A stretch of DNA of 64,000 bases from Enterococcus faecium (GTDB lineage: Bacteria > Bacillota > Bacilli > Lactobacillales > Enterococcaceae), in NCBI RefSeq assembly GCF_029023785.1, contig NZ_CP118956.1, forward strand, positions 1 through 64,000, written 5' to 3'. The notes under the pieces were generated by a model. It saw only the letters and a list, made by a program, of their open reading frames with translations. It searched no databases and was not told where the DNA came from. Of the stretch, positions 28,006-37,367 are shown in pieces (the first letter of the stretch is position 1; every line of letters starts with the position of its first letter). The translations under genes and the position numbers were made by a program.

Positions 28006-28027
28006 GCTCCTTTTCGCTATCCTTTTT
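27995..28027 (+). terminator. terminator-like hairpin before mob genes
   Basis: AAAAAGGATAG pairs with CTATCCTTTTT around an 11-base loop. It uses the last AGGATAG repeat as its left arm, so it may also be an operator. It lies 18 bp before the next start codon. Confidence 0.6.
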
Positions 28028-28044
28028 AAATTGGAGGAATTAAT

Positions 28045-28341
28045 ATGGAAGTAAGAATAAGAAATGTGGATGAGAAAATCGTAAGAGAAATTGATCGAAG
28101 ATGTGACGAACTAAGTAACCGTACGGGTCATAAATGGAGTCGTAACGATTATTTAAAATTACTAATAGAAAATGATTTTGATCGTCCTTTGATGGAATAT
28201 AAAAAAGAAAAGTTTGATCAGTTATTAGAAAAGTTTTCAGAAATTCAAAGCTATAACACAAAGATATTAGAAGAATATGTTAGCCAAAACAATCGTATTT
28301 TAGAAATCTTGATCGAGCAAAATAGAGGAAGTGAACTTTGA
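28045..28341 (+). CDS. relaxosome accessory protein, RHH-like
   Basis: GGAGG lies 8 bases before the ATG. The 98-aa product begins MEVRIRNVDEKIVREIDRRC, a strand-helix pattern like ribbon-helix-helix DNA-binding proteins, followed by a helical, coiled-coil C-terminus (~60-95). Its position between the repeat array and the relaxase suggests it binds oriT. It overlaps the region of the next start by a few bases. Confidence 0.6.
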   Translation: MEVRIRNVDEKIVREIDRRCDELSNRTGHKWSRNDYLKLLIENDFDRPLMEYKKEKFDQLLEKFSEIQSYNTKILEEYVSQNNRILEILIEQNRGSEL

Positions 28342-28342
28342 T

Positions 28343-28765
28343 ATGGCAAAGGTTATAGACAAACACATTTACTTTCACCAAACACATATCGATGTGTTGG
28401 ATGAGATTATTTCTACTCATGCAAAAGTTAAAAACTATAGTGAAGCCGTTCGGTTTCTATGTATGAATTATGATCCAGAAATGGAGAAAAAAGTAAATTC
28501 CAATCAAGCAAAGTTGAATGGAATGAGTAAAGAAATTTCTATTTTAACCGAAATGGTTTCAGAGTTTGCAGATCTTCATTTGAAAGATACAGGAATACTA
28601 ATTGGTACAAATTCAACAGTTTACCAAGAAGCAAAAGAACGTGTGGAAGGAAAAATTAAATCTAATCAAACCAAAAAATATTCCCCTCAGTTGAAGAAAC
28701 CTGTGAATGAATCTGTTCATGCCAGAGTAGATACATTTGATCCAACGAAGATTCTAAAAAGATAA
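28343..28765 (+). CDS. MobC-like mobilisation accessory protein
   Basis: The 140-aa protein starts at ATG 28343 (a GTG at 28331 is possible but too close to the GAGG site). The N-terminal part (HTHIDVLDEIISTHAKVKNYSEAVRFL) fits a helical DNA-binding module; the C-terminus is basic. It lies 19 bp before the relaxase. Assignment as accessory protein is by context and size. Confidence 0.55.
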   Translation: MAKVIDKHIYFHQTHIDVLDEIISTHAKVKNYSEAVRFLCMNYDPEMEKKVNSNQAKLNGMSKEISILTEMVSEFADLHLKDTGILIGTNSTVYQEAKERVEGKIKSNQTKKYSPQLKKPVNESVHARVDTFDPTKILKR

Positions 28766-28784
28766 AAAGTAGAAGGGGAACGTG

Positions 28785-30377
28785 ATGAATAAATCGCCTG
28801 CAGTCATTCTTACTTGTCAATTTACCTTGCCCAATAAAAAATCTTTTTCAACATACATTGATTATATGACAAGAGAAAAAGCGCTGGAAGAAATGGAACG
28901 ACGTACGCCTGAAGAAGAACAGGAACTGCAACGAATCAAGAATGCTTTAGAGGATTTTTATATTCCTGAAGGAGAAACTTTTTCGGAGAGTAAGACGGAT
29001 AAAGAATTCAGTGAAACGTCGAATGAAGCTCAATCTTTGATGGGGAATGGTATCAATTTTGACAAGTTAGAGGAACAAGATTTTACCAAATATCTTTCTT
29101 ATATGACCCGTCACTATGCGTTAGAACAAAAGAAAGAACTTACGCAAAGTGAACAAAAAGAATACCAACGCTTGAACCAAGCAATAAAAAAATATCAAAC
29201 AGAGCCACACAAAAAAGCTTTAGGAAATCTTCCTGGAGTTTTTTCTATGGCTTCAGACGAAGTGAAAGGAAGTGATCTGAAGGAGATTAAGCAAATCTTC
29301 CAAAGAGGACAACAAAAAGGCTCAATCATTTATCAAGATGTTGTCTCTCATGATAATTCTTATCTTGAAAAAATAGGATTGTACGATACCAAAACAGATA
29401 CTTTAGATGAAGAAGGGTTAAAAGCAGCTGGAAGAAAAATGATGGAGACATTATTCGAGAAAGAGCAACTGAATGAAACAGGCTACTGGATGGCAACGAT
29501 TCACCGCAATACTAAACATATCCATATTCATTTTGCAGTTGTTGAAAAAGAAAATACGCGTAAACCTTACACTGAGGTTGAAAATGGTGTGAGTTATATC
29601 GTACCGAAAGGTAAGAGAAGACAAGCAACATTAGACGCAATGAAGACCAATTATGTACATGAGTTAGAACGTTTTTCTTATGAAAAGGATCGAATAATTG
29701 GTATGGAGAAACGAAATTTATTGACACGAAAAAGTGATTTGCGTAACAGCTTAACAAAAGTGGTAAAAGAGCCAGTACGTTATGATCGACACGCAATGAA
29801 CTTATTAAATGAAGTATATAGAACCTTACCTGAAAAACGTTCGGAATGGAATTATGGGGATGAAAATCGAACTAAACTTTCACCATACACAAGAGAGAAA
29901 CTCGACGAGTTAACCCAATATGTGTTAACAAAAGAACCTGAATATCAAGAATATATACAGATTTCAAAAGCATTGAAAGAAGAAGCAGAAAGTCTTTATG
30001 GGGAAAGCAAGAGAGAATCAAAGGATGCAGAGAAAAATGCTCTCTTTGATTTAAAAAAGCGCACAGGAAATGCCATCCTAACAGAGCTGAAGAGACAGGA
30101 TAGTCAAATAAAACCATTAATAGAAAGTGTTGATCAGATGCAATCTATTTACAATGAACGATCCTTTCGAACGCTTAAACAATTGCCAACGAATGAATAC
30201 AAATATAGTTACGAAGAATTCATGAAGCGCAGGAAACAATTCCAACAAAGAGTTGTCACGCAGCGGAGTTTACGTCAATTAAATCGAACGATTAATGCCC
30301 ATGAAGAAAAATACCACGCAAGTAAAGCATACGAAGAGCAACAACGAAGAATTCAAATGGAACAAGAAAGACAGTAG
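28785..30377 (+). CDS. MobP-type relaxase
   Basis: The relaxase cuts oriT and leads the strand into the recipient. The HUH motif is ATIHRNTKHIHIHFAVVE (~238-255), with three histidines for the metal. AAGGGGAA precedes ATG 28785. It resembles the MobP2-type relaxases of enterococcal plasmids. The N-terminal part carries two related segments, FSTYIDYMTREKAL (~19-32) and FTKYLSYMTRHYAL (~103-116), each followed by an E-Q-rich helix. One may carry the catalytic tyrosine. The C-terminal third is a long coiled coil. Length 530 aa. Confidence 0.9.
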   Translation: MNKSPAVILTCQFTLPNKKSFSTYIDYMTREKALEEMERRTPEEEQELQRIKNALEDFYIPEGETFSESKTDKEFSETSNEAQSLMGNGINFDKLEEQDFTKYLSYMTRHYALEQKKELTQSEQKEYQRLNQAIKKYQTEPHKKALGNLPGVFSMASDEVKGSDLKEIKQIFQRGQQKGSIIYQDVVSHDNSYLEKIGLYDTKTDTLDEEGLKAAGRKMMETLFEKEQLNETGYWMATIHRNTKHIHIHFAVVEKENTRKPYTEVENGVSYIVPKGKRRQATLDAMKTNYVHELERFSYEKDRIIGMEKRNLLTRKSDLRNSLTKVVKEPVRYDRHAMNLLNEVYRTLPEKRSEWNYGDENRTKLSPYTREKLDELTQYVLTKEPEYQEYIQISKALKEEAESLYGESKRESKDAEKNALFDLKKRTGNAILTELKRQDSQIKPLIESVDQMQSIYNERSFRTLKQLPTNEYKYSYEEFMKRRKQFQQRVVTQRSLRQLNRTINAHEEKYHASKAYEEQQRRIQMEQERQ

Positions 30378-30388
30378 GAGGAAGAGAA

Positions 30389-30724
30389 ATGAAACGATAT
30401 TTGAATCAATGGAAAGTCATAGAAGGATCACTAAAAAAAGAACGAATCGAACAACTTCCCGATTGTTTGGAAAAAGAGCATTTGTTCCAGATAAGAGAAA
30501 TGTTGAGAAACGAACAGTTTGATCCAAATCAATTTTTAGTCGTTGAGTACCCAGCTACTGGTGTGTATTGTTGTAATCATGTGAATGGTGAAAAATATTT
30601 TATCATTCAAGAATATGAGGGCAAGTTAGCACCTTATTATACTACTTGGGAAATGAATGAAGAGGGAATCAATAACTTTCCATGTAAAAGCATTGAAGAG
30701 TCCATTTCACTCACAGAGTGTTAG
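30389..30724 (+). CDS. hypothetical protein, 111 aa
   Basis: AGGAGGAAG lies 6 bases upstream of the ATG, 11 bp after the relaxase. The soluble, acidic product has a beta-rich centre (FLVVEYPATGVYCCNHVNGEKYFIIQEYEG). No family is recognised. It ends shortly before a terminator and therefore closes the mobilisation operon. Confidence 0.65.
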   Translation: MKRYLNQWKVIEGSLKKERIEQLPDCLEKEHLFQIREMLRNEQFDPNQFLVVEYPATGVYCCNHVNGEKYFIIQEYEGKLAPYYTTWEMNEEGINNFPCKSIEESISLTEC

Positions 30725-30746
30725 TTGTTAAGTGAATAAAAGAAGT

Positions 30747-30786
30747 AAAAGAGTCCTGAACGTGATTGTCCAGGACTCTTTTTTTC
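30747..30786 (+). terminator. rho-independent terminator after mob operon
   Basis: GAGTCCTG (30751-30758) pairs with CAGGACTC (30771-30778), followed by nine T and preceded by AAAA. Confidence 0.88.
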
Positions 30787-30863
30787 AATGAATTGTTTTC
30801 CGCCAATTTATTGAGTGGTGCGATTTCCGACTACATTATATCAAAAGAAAGGAGGAAGAAGAA

Positions 30864-31058
30864 ATGGCTTATTCAACTATTGGAGTTGTTGTTGAAAAAA
30901 GCAGAGACAATCTCGTTTTTGTGACAGAAATTCAAACAGGCAGATCTTTTGTCGTCACAGACAAAGCGGCAAAAGCTTATCAAAGTGGCGATATTTTAAC
31001 GTTAAATCTGACTACGAAGACGTTCGTCGATGCGACAGAAGATTATCCATTTGTTTAG
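30864..31058 (+). CDS. small beta-rich protein, 64 aa
   Basis: AAAGGAGGAAG precedes the ATG. The product reads as a small beta barrel (STIGVVVEKSRDNLVFVTE..GDILTLNLTTKTFVD). It is separated by 12 bp from the large downstream protein and is likely cotranscribed. The family is not recognised. Confidence 0.6.
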   Translation: MAYSTIGVVVEKSRDNLVFVTEIQTGRSFVVTDKAAKAYQSGDILTLNLTTKTFVDATEDYPFV

Positions 31059-31070
31059 GAGGAAACGGAC

Positions 31071-33443
31071 ATGGCAGAAGAAAAAGAACCACTAGACAAT
31101 AGTCGTTTGGGAAAATCAAAAAGAAAATTAGTACGATTGCAAAATGAATTAAACGAACAAATTGAAAAGATGTTTGAACACCAGAGAAAGACCAACGGTC
31201 AACCAATGAACGATAAGAGAAATGGGCATTCTTGGTTTAGGCAACAAGAGCGAATCGAAAATAAAGTGCATAGTCTGAGAGAAGAGATCAAGCAACAAGA
31301 AAAACAAGTAGAAAAACTTGAAAGACAAGAAGAGATAAAGGAAATGGGCTATAACAAGTACGGCGGACTGGATATGACGATCGAGAATATTCCAAGAATC
31401 AAAGAAGAAATCGAACGCTTTGAAAAAGGTGAATCGACTTTTTCAGCCGCTACGATCCGAAAATACCAACGGAAATTGGAAACATTAGAACAGCTGAAAG
31501 AAAGATCGGAAAAAGGAAAAGAAAACCTTCTTCCTGAAGTACAAGCAATCATTGACAGCGGACGAGTGACGCAATGGAAAAAAAATCCGACCATTTATTT
31601 TCTGAAAGGCTATCGAAAAGTCGCTTTAGAACTGAATGAAAACGGGGAATTTGAGGAATCTAAAAAATACCAAGCCACGTCGGAAGAGGAAAAAGCAGCT
31701 GTTCGTGAATTACTTGAAGAGGCTGTACCAACTGATTCTTTGAAGGAGAAAGAAAACGATCATTTTTATCGAGTAGAATTCAACGAAAATGATCCAGAAA
31801 AAGGATTGAAAAGTTATGGTGGGGAGATCGTAACATTCGAATTGATCGATCAACTCAAAACGTTGGATAACCAATACGCCGCAGAAGCAGGTTATTATAA
31901 ATTCTATTTTGAAGAAGTGAAGAACGGAGAAGTAGTCGATCAGATCCGAATGGATCTAGGGGATGGCGTCAACAGTAATCAACCCATCTATTTAGAGTTA
32001 GCAAAAATGTGCGAACAAGTACCTGAGAAGGAACAAAAACAATCGGTCAAAAATGAACCTGTTTCGAAAGAACAAATGCAGTCGAAAGAAACAAAAACAA
32101 AACAAAAGGGCTATCAAAAACGAACGGCAGAAGAGATTAAACAAGAAGTTAAATCCCTTTCGCAACAGGCACTGGATGCGGTGAAAAAGCATACTCATTC
32201 TCCTGAAGACGTCAAAGAACTTTTGAACTTTATGTCTCGTTTTCCAGAACGATCCTTTAGAAATCAATTATTGATTGAGGAACAATTTCCAGGTGCAACG
32301 GCTTGTTTAGGTCGTGCCGCGTTGAAAAAAGAAGGAATCTATATCAAAAAAAGGGAACAAGGGAACAAGATCTTTGTCAGAAAAACGGTCAAAGGATTTT
32401 ATGAGAAAGGACGTGGCTTTGTTCGAGAAATAGAAGCTACACCAGAAGATAAAAAACGAATCGAAAGTGGTCAAATCGAAGTGATCAAAAAAACTTACTA
32501 CACGATTGAAAAAGTGTTTGATATCACACAAACACAGTTAAAACCTGAAGACTATCCGAAAATCTTTCCGAACCGTGTCTTTGATTTTCAATTGGATAAA
32601 AAAGGACAGTCAGAACTTCAAGCTGGGATTCAAGCGGTAGCCAACAATATTGGAATACAAATTCGAGATATGACAGAAAGTGAAGTCTATCAAAGAGAAT
32701 TAGGACAAGCACGTGGGGCGTATGTTCGTAACGAATTTACTGGCGAAGAAGAAATCGTCATGAATACTCGAAATACTCCTACGCAGCATTTAGCTACAAG
32801 TATTCATGAATTAGCCCATGCAAGAATGCACAAATTTTCAGAATTAGATACCGCAACTAAAGAATTGCAGGCAGAAATGACTTCTTATATTGTGTGCAAA
32901 CATTTTGGAATGGACACGTCGGAGAAAGCTATTCCTTATATTGCAGCATGGACGAAGAATGGTCAGACGTTGGATGATAAGGAAGCTGCGGAACGTGGGA
33001 AAATCATGAATGATGTCAGCCGTGTCGCAAATGAATTCATTCAAACCATTTCTAATGAAATCAATCAATACAGAGAAAGAGAACCAGAGATCCAACCAGC
33101 AGAAGTGAAGCAGGAGCATAAAAATACTGTAGAAACGGCAGAACAAAAGAATATTGTTCCTGTTGGTTCACTTTGGATCGACAAGAAAGACGGGAAAGTA
33201 ATGGAAGAAGATACGGGTCGAACGTTACATTTGAAGGATGCGGCGTTTATTGAAGATCCGCAGCATAATCAAGTAATTTTAAAAGGAAAAAGTTATGGAA
33301 AAGAGATCCAAACGGCGTTACCTTCAGAAGAATTTGCGCTAGGAAATCCATTCCGATTTTCACTTGAGACAGTGTCAGAAGTGGCAAAACGAAAAAATGA
33401 AATCTATTATGAACAACAATTGTCACAAAAAGAACGTGTATAA
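31071..33443 (+). CDS. ArdC/ImmA-like antirestriction metallopeptidase protein
   Basis: This 790-aa protein has N-terminal coiled coils (~15-90, ~105-160), a middle region with an LPD-type fold (~225-300), and from ~375 an ArdC-like module: NQLLIEEQFPGATACLGRAAL.. resembles the ssDNA-binding part and ATSIHELAHARMHKF (~580) is an HExxH-type zinc peptidase motif. ArdC-family proteins carried by conjugative plasmids protect entering DNA from restriction. The order DNA-binding part then peptidase fits. It forms a short operon with the 64-aa protein and ends before a terminator. Confidence 0.75.
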   Translation: MAEEKEPLDNSRLGKSKRKLVRLQNELNEQIEKMFEHQRKTNGQPMNDKRNGHSWFRQQERIENKVHSLREEIKQQEKQVEKLERQEEIKEMGYNKYGGLDMTIENIPRIKEEIERFEKGESTFSAATIRKYQRKLETLEQLKERSEKGKENLLPEVQAIIDSGRVTQWKKNPTIYFLKGYRKVALELNENGEFEESKKYQATSEEEKAAVRELLEEAVPTDSLKEKENDHFYRVEFNENDPEKGLKSYGGEIVTFELIDQLKTLDNQYAAEAGYYKFYFEEVKNGEVVDQIRMDLGDGVNSNQPIYLELAKMCEQVPEKEQKQSVKNEPVSKEQMQSKETKTKQKGYQKRTAEEIKQEVKSLSQQALDAVKKHTHSPEDVKELLNFMSRFPERSFRNQLLIEEQFPGATACLGRAALKKEGIYIKKREQGNKIFVRKTVKGFYEKGRGFVREIEATPEDKKRIESGQIEVIKKTYYTIEKVFDITQTQLKPEDYPKIFPNRVFDFQLDKKGQSELQAGIQAVANNIGIQIRDMTESEVYQRELGQARGAYVRNEFTGEEEIVMNTRNTPTQHLATSIHELAHARMHKFSELDTATKELQAEMTSYIVCKHFGMDTSEKAIPYIAAWTKNGQTLDDKEAAERGKIMNDVSRVANEFIQTISNEINQYREREPEIQPAEVKQEHKNTVETAEQKNIVPVGSLWIDKKDGKVMEEDTGRTLHLKDAAFIEDPQHNQVILKGKSYGKEIQTALPSEEFALGNPFRFSLETVSEVAKRKNEIYYEQQLSQKERV

Positions 33444-33451
33444 AACAAGTA

Positions 33452-33486
33452 AAAAAGACTATCTGAAAAACGGATAGTCTTTTTTC
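33452..33486 (+). terminator. rho-independent terminator
   Basis: GACTATC (33457-33463) pairs with GATAGTC (33473-33479), flanked by A6 and T6 runs. Confidence 0.88.
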
Positions 33487-33503
33487 TTTTGGGAGGTTTT
33501 AAA

Positions 33504-34973
33504 ATGACCGAGAAAAAAATGAGTCTTATTGATCGATGTAAACAGATCGATATAGTGGATTTTGCTCGAAACAATGGAATGGCTGTAGTCAATAAAGGAC
33601 GAGACTATCGCTTAGAAGACCATGATTCATTTGTTTTTGATCGAAGAAAACAACGTTTTTATTGGAACAGTCAAAATGTTAGTGGCGACATTATTGAATT
33701 AGCTAAACTTTTTTTCATAGACAAAGAGATCCAAGACCCTAAGCAACAATTTAAAGCAGCCACTGATTTTATTCTAAAGAATGAAGACAAAACAGAACGA
33801 GTGGAAAATCTTCATTTTGAGACAGAAAAGTACAAAGATCACCCCGTTGATTATCAACCACTCACAGAAAAAGGAAGGAATTATCTGAAGGAAGAACGAA
33901 AACTACCAGAGTGGCTGATTGATTATGCAGAAAAAGAAGGGTTGATTGCTGAACTAAAGCCGAAACATGAACGGCAAAATTTTTTAGTTGGAGACGACCG
34001 TTTAGATCATGCGGTTGCTTTTTTATGGAAAGATCCACAGACAGGAGATACAGTAGGGGCAAGTTATCAAGGAACGATCGTCGATTTTAATCGTTTCGGT
34101 AAACGGGGAACGTATAAACACATTGACAAGAATCCTACGCCAAATCACGGATTTAATTTAAAAATAGGCGATCCGAAGCATTTAAAATTCTTTGAAAGTA
34201 GTATTGATCTGTTAAGTTACGCTGCATTGAATCGGGAGAAACTACAAGATGCCTGGTTAGTTTCGATGGACGGGTTAAAACATCATGTAATCAGTCATTA
34301 CGTTGAAGAGTCGATTTCTGAATTAAGTCGAAAACAAACATTTCCTCAATCGATTGAAGTATGTGTGGACAATGATCGTGCAGGACATATTTTTTATGAA
34401 AAAGAACAGATGAAGGGAATCGTTGATCCTTTTACCAATAAGAAAATCCGTTGTGAGCGAGGAATTCCAAATGATTGGCAAGTACCTAAAGAATACAAAG
34501 CTACTTATGAAGCAGTCGCAAAAGAAATGAGTGTTGAACCTGAAGCAATTATGGCCATACACAAAACTGAAACTAATTTACAGCTGACAAATCAATTGGT
34601 GTCTGCTCATGATGTTCAATCTACGTTTGGAAAGATGTTGGCGAAGGGCGAACCAGTAGAAACAATTGATTTGAAAGAAGCATGTACCACGGTCGCGAAG
34701 GAACTGAAAGTATGTGAACGCGCAGATGGAACATACAACTTTGATCGTTTTTATAGTAGAAAAGCCAACATAAAAGACGTTAATGCAGGAATCCTTCTTT
34801 CCTATAAAGCAGAACAATACTACAAAGGCTATAAAAAGCATGAACATGAATTTGTACCTGAAGTGAAAAAGGATTGGAATGATCAATTGAAGCATGAGAT
34901 CCAGCAACAAGAAATCAGAAAGCAAAGACGTGCGATGTTGTTTCAACAAGGCAGACAACAAGAAAGGGAGTGA
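33504..34973 (+). CDS. toprim-domain (DUF3991-type) DNA processing protein
   Basis: ATG 33504 follows GGGAGG by 8 bases. The 489-aa protein starts with a primase zinc-binding-like region (FARNNGMAVV..WNSQNVSGDIIELA) that lacks the zinc cysteines. It then has a toprim domain (~205-300) with E in FFESSIDLLSYAAL and DxD in CVDNDRAG. Such proteins on conjugative plasmids are thought to help make or process DNA strands after transfer. It directly precedes topoisomerase III and overlaps its upstream region. Confidence 0.8.
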   Translation: MTEKKMSLIDRCKQIDIVDFARNNGMAVVNKGRDYRLEDHDSFVFDRRKQRFYWNSQNVSGDIIELAKLFFIDKEIQDPKQQFKAATDFILKNEDKTERVENLHFETEKYKDHPVDYQPLTEKGRNYLKEERKLPEWLIDYAEKEGLIAELKPKHERQNFLVGDDRLDHAVAFLWKDPQTGDTVGASYQGTIVDFNRFGKRGTYKHIDKNPTPNHGFNLKIGDPKHLKFFESSIDLLSYAALNREKLQDAWLVSMDGLKHHVISHYVEESISELSRKQTFPQSIEVCVDNDRAGHIFYEKEQMKGIVDPFTNKKIRCERGIPNDWQVPKEYKATYEAVAKEMSVEPEAIMAIHKTETNLQLTNQLVSAHDVQSTFGKMLAKGEPVETIDLKEACTTVAKELKVCERADGTYNFDRFYSRKANIKDVNAGILLSYKAEQYYKGYKKHEHEFVPEVKKDWNDQLKHEIQQQEIRKQRRAMLFQQGRQQERE

Positions 34974-34983
34974 AGTCGTCACT

Positions 34984-37188
34984 ATGAAAACCGTCATTTT
35001 AGCAGAAAAACCGTCACAAGCGAAGGCTTATGCCGATAGCTTTTCTAAAGCTACCCGAAAAGATGGGTATTTTGAGATCCAAGATCGATTGTTTACAGGA
35101 GAAACTGTGATCACGTATGGTTTTGGTCATTTAGTCGAGTTAGATTCGCCCGATATGTACGATGAAAAATGGAAACAATGGGCATTAGAACATTTGCCTA
35201 TTTTCCCCAATCAATACCACTATCATGTTCCTAAAGATAAGAAAAAGCAGTTTAGTGTCGTCAAACGACAGCTGCAGTCAGCTGATACGATTGTGATCGC
35301 GACTGATAGCGATCGTGAAGGGGAGCTGATTGCCTGGTCAATCATTCAACAAGCAGGCGCCAATCAAGGAAAAACCTTTAAAAGACTTTGGATCAACTCC
35401 TTAGAAAAAGAAGCCATTTATCAGGGATTCCAACAGTTACGAGACGCAGAAGAGACCTATCCAAAATTTGAAGAAGCACAAGCACGTCAGATCGCCGATT
35501 GGTTAATTGGGATGAACGGTAGCCCACTGTATAGTTTACTCTTGCAGCAAAAAGGCATACCAGGAAGTTTTTCTTTAGGTAGAGTCCAAACCCCAACACT
35601 CTATATGATTTATCAATTGCAGGAAAAGATTAGAAACTTCCAAAAAGAACCATATTTTGAAGGAAAAGCCCAAGTAATCGCTCAAAATGGCGCATTTGAT
35701 GCGAAGCTTGATCCAAATGAAACCCAAGCGACACAAGAAGCATTTGAAGCCTATTTAAAAGAAAAAGGTGTTCAATTAGGAAAACAGCCAGGTACGATCC
35801 TTCAAGTCGAAACAGAGAAAAAAAGTGCGGCTAGCCCACGTCTTTTTTCTTTATCGAGCCTTCAGTCTAAAATGAATCAACTCATGAAAGCTAGTGCCAA
35901 AGATACTTTGGAAGCCATGCAAGGGTTGTATGAAGGAAAATATCTAAGCTATCCGCGAACGGATACCCCTTATATTACGGAAGGGGAATATGCGTATCTG
36001 TTGGATCACTTAGACGAATACAAGCATTTTTTAAAAGCCGAAGCGATTCCGACTCCTATTCATACACCGAATAGTCGGTATGTGAATAATAAGAAAGTCC
36101 AGGAACATTACGCGATCATTCCTACAAAAACGGTTATGACAGCAGCGGCTTTTGAACAACTAAGTCCACTGCAGCAGGCTATTTATGAACAAGTGTTAAA
36201 AACAACGGTGGCCATGTTTGCGGAAAAGTATACCTATGAAGAAACAACGATCTTGACGCAAGTTCAGCAGCTTCAGTTAAAGGCAATCGGAAAGGTGCCG
36301 CTAGATCTAGGTTGGAAGAAGTTATTTGGAAAAGAGAGCGACGGAAAAGAGAAGGAAGAAGAGCCGCTACTTCCTAAAGTGACAAAAGGAGAAATGGTGA
36401 CGGTGGATCTACAAGTTCTTGAAAAAGAAACCAAGCCACCACAACCTTATACCGAAGGTACGTTGATCACTGCAATGAAAACAGCTGGGAAAACCGTGGA
36501 TAGTGAAGAAGCGCAATCCATATTGAAAGAAGTGGAAGGAATCGGTACAGAAGCGACACGGGCGAATATTATTGAAACCTTGAAACAAAAGGAATATATC
36601 AAGGTAGAGAAAAATAAGCTCGTGGTGACGAATAAAGGGATTTTGCTTTGCCAAGCCGTGGAAAAAGAGCCGCTGCTTACGAGCGCCGAAATGACCGCCA
36701 AATGGGAAAGCTACTTGTTAAAGATCGGTGAACGAAAAGGAACACAAACCACTTTTCTAGCCAATATCCAAAAATTTGTCTCTCACTTATTGGAAGTCGT
36801 ACCAGGGCAAATCCAATCCACTAATTTTGGATCGACGTTACAAGAAGTGAAAGCAGCCAGTGAAAAGCAAGAAGCCGCGCGTCATTTAGGAATTTGTCCA
36901 AAATGCCAGGAACAAGAAGTCTTACTCTATCAAAAGGTGGCAGCCTGTACGTCTGAAGCCTGTGATTTTAAATTATGGACAACGATTGCCAAAAAGAAAC
37001 TCACAGCGACACAGCTGAAGGAGATCATTCAAAATAGCCGAACAAGCCAACCAGTGAAAGGGTTAAAAGGTCAGAAGGGTTCATTTGAAGCAACGATTGT
37101 TTTAAAAGAAGACTTCACTACAGGCTTTGAATTTTCTGAAAAGAAAAAAACGAACTTCAAGAAAAGAACACGCCGCACTGCAAAATAA
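34984..37188 (+). CDS. topB: DNA topoisomerase III (type IA)
   Basis: The 734-aa enzyme relaxes and decatenates DNA by single-strand passage. The toprim domain starts MKTVILAEKPSQAKAYA and holds ATDSDREGELIAW (~105-117). The catalytic tyrosine lies in YLSYPRTDTPYI (~321-326). The C-terminus has a zinc-ribbon-like CPKCQEQE..CTSEACDFK. Plasmid-borne TopB enzymes are typical of large Gram-positive conjugative plasmids and probably resolve replication or transfer intermediates. GGGAG lies about 12 bases before the start. Confidence 0.93.
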   Translation: MKTVILAEKPSQAKAYADSFSKATRKDGYFEIQDRLFTGETVITYGFGHLVELDSPDMYDEKWKQWALEHLPIFPNQYHYHVPKDKKKQFSVVKRQLQSADTIVIATDSDREGELIAWSIIQQAGANQGKTFKRLWINSLEKEAIYQGFQQLRDAEETYPKFEEAQARQIADWLIGMNGSPLYSLLLQQKGIPGSFSLGRVQTPTLYMIYQLQEKIRNFQKEPYFEGKAQVIAQNGAFDAKLDPNETQATQEAFEAYLKEKGVQLGKQPGTILQVETEKKSAASPRLFSLSSLQSKMNQLMKASAKDTLEAMQGLYEGKYLSYPRTDTPYITEGEYAYLLDHLDEYKHFLKAEAIPTPIHTPNSRYVNNKKVQEHYAIIPTKTVMTAAAFEQLSPLQQAIYEQVLKTTVAMFAEKYTYEETTILTQVQQLQLKAIGKVPLDLGWKKLFGKESDGKEKEEEPLLPKVTKGEMVTVDLQVLEKETKPPQPYTEGTLITAMKTAGKTVDSEEAQSILKEVEGIGTEATRANIIETLKQKEYIKVEKNKLVVTNKGILLCQAVEKEPLLTSAEMTAKWESYLLKIGERKGTQTTFLANIQKFVSHLLEVVPGQIQSTNFGSTLQEVKAASEKQEAARHLGICPKCQEQEVLLYQKVAACTSEACDFKLWTTIAKKKLTATQLKEIIQNSRTSQPVKGLKGQKGSFEATIVLKEDFTTGFEFSEKKKTNFKKRTRRTAK

Positions 37189-37203
37189 TGGAGGGTTAAT
37201 CTT

Positions 37204-37353
37204 ATGCGTAATACCACACACAAACAACAAGAAATCGAAAATCAAAAAGCCAAAATTCGTTCAGAACAGGAAAAAATGCGTGCCAGCAAACGAAGACTGC
37301 AGCAATTGAAGAACCAGCAGAGGATTCAAAAAGAAATCGAATTAGATCGATAA
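37204..37353 (+). CDS. small basic coiled-coil protein, 49 aa
   Basis: GGAGGG precedes the ATG by 8 bases. The product is Gln/Lys/Arg-rich and entirely helical (MRNTTHKQQEIENQKAKIR..). It is cotranscribed with topB (15-bp gap) and ends 15 bp before the abiE operator. No function is known. Confidence 0.6.
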   Translation: MRNTTHKQQEIENQKAKIRSEQEKMRASKRRLQQLKNQQRIQKEIELDR

Positions 37354-37367
37354 AATCTTCCTAACTA

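Larger units (their letters stand above)
27840..28027 (+). other. candidate origin of transfer region
   Basis: This non-coding region lies between the transfer operon and the relaxosome genes. It has a nested cruciform: GAAACGT (27854-27860 region) pairs with ACGTTTC (27902-27908 region), enclosing two hairpins, one with arms GGAACACTTTTT and AAAAAGTGTTCC, one with AATAGG and CCTATT. A run of AGGATAG repeats follows. This is the expected position and structure for an oriT with an accessory-protein array. A nic site is not identified. Confidence 0.5.
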
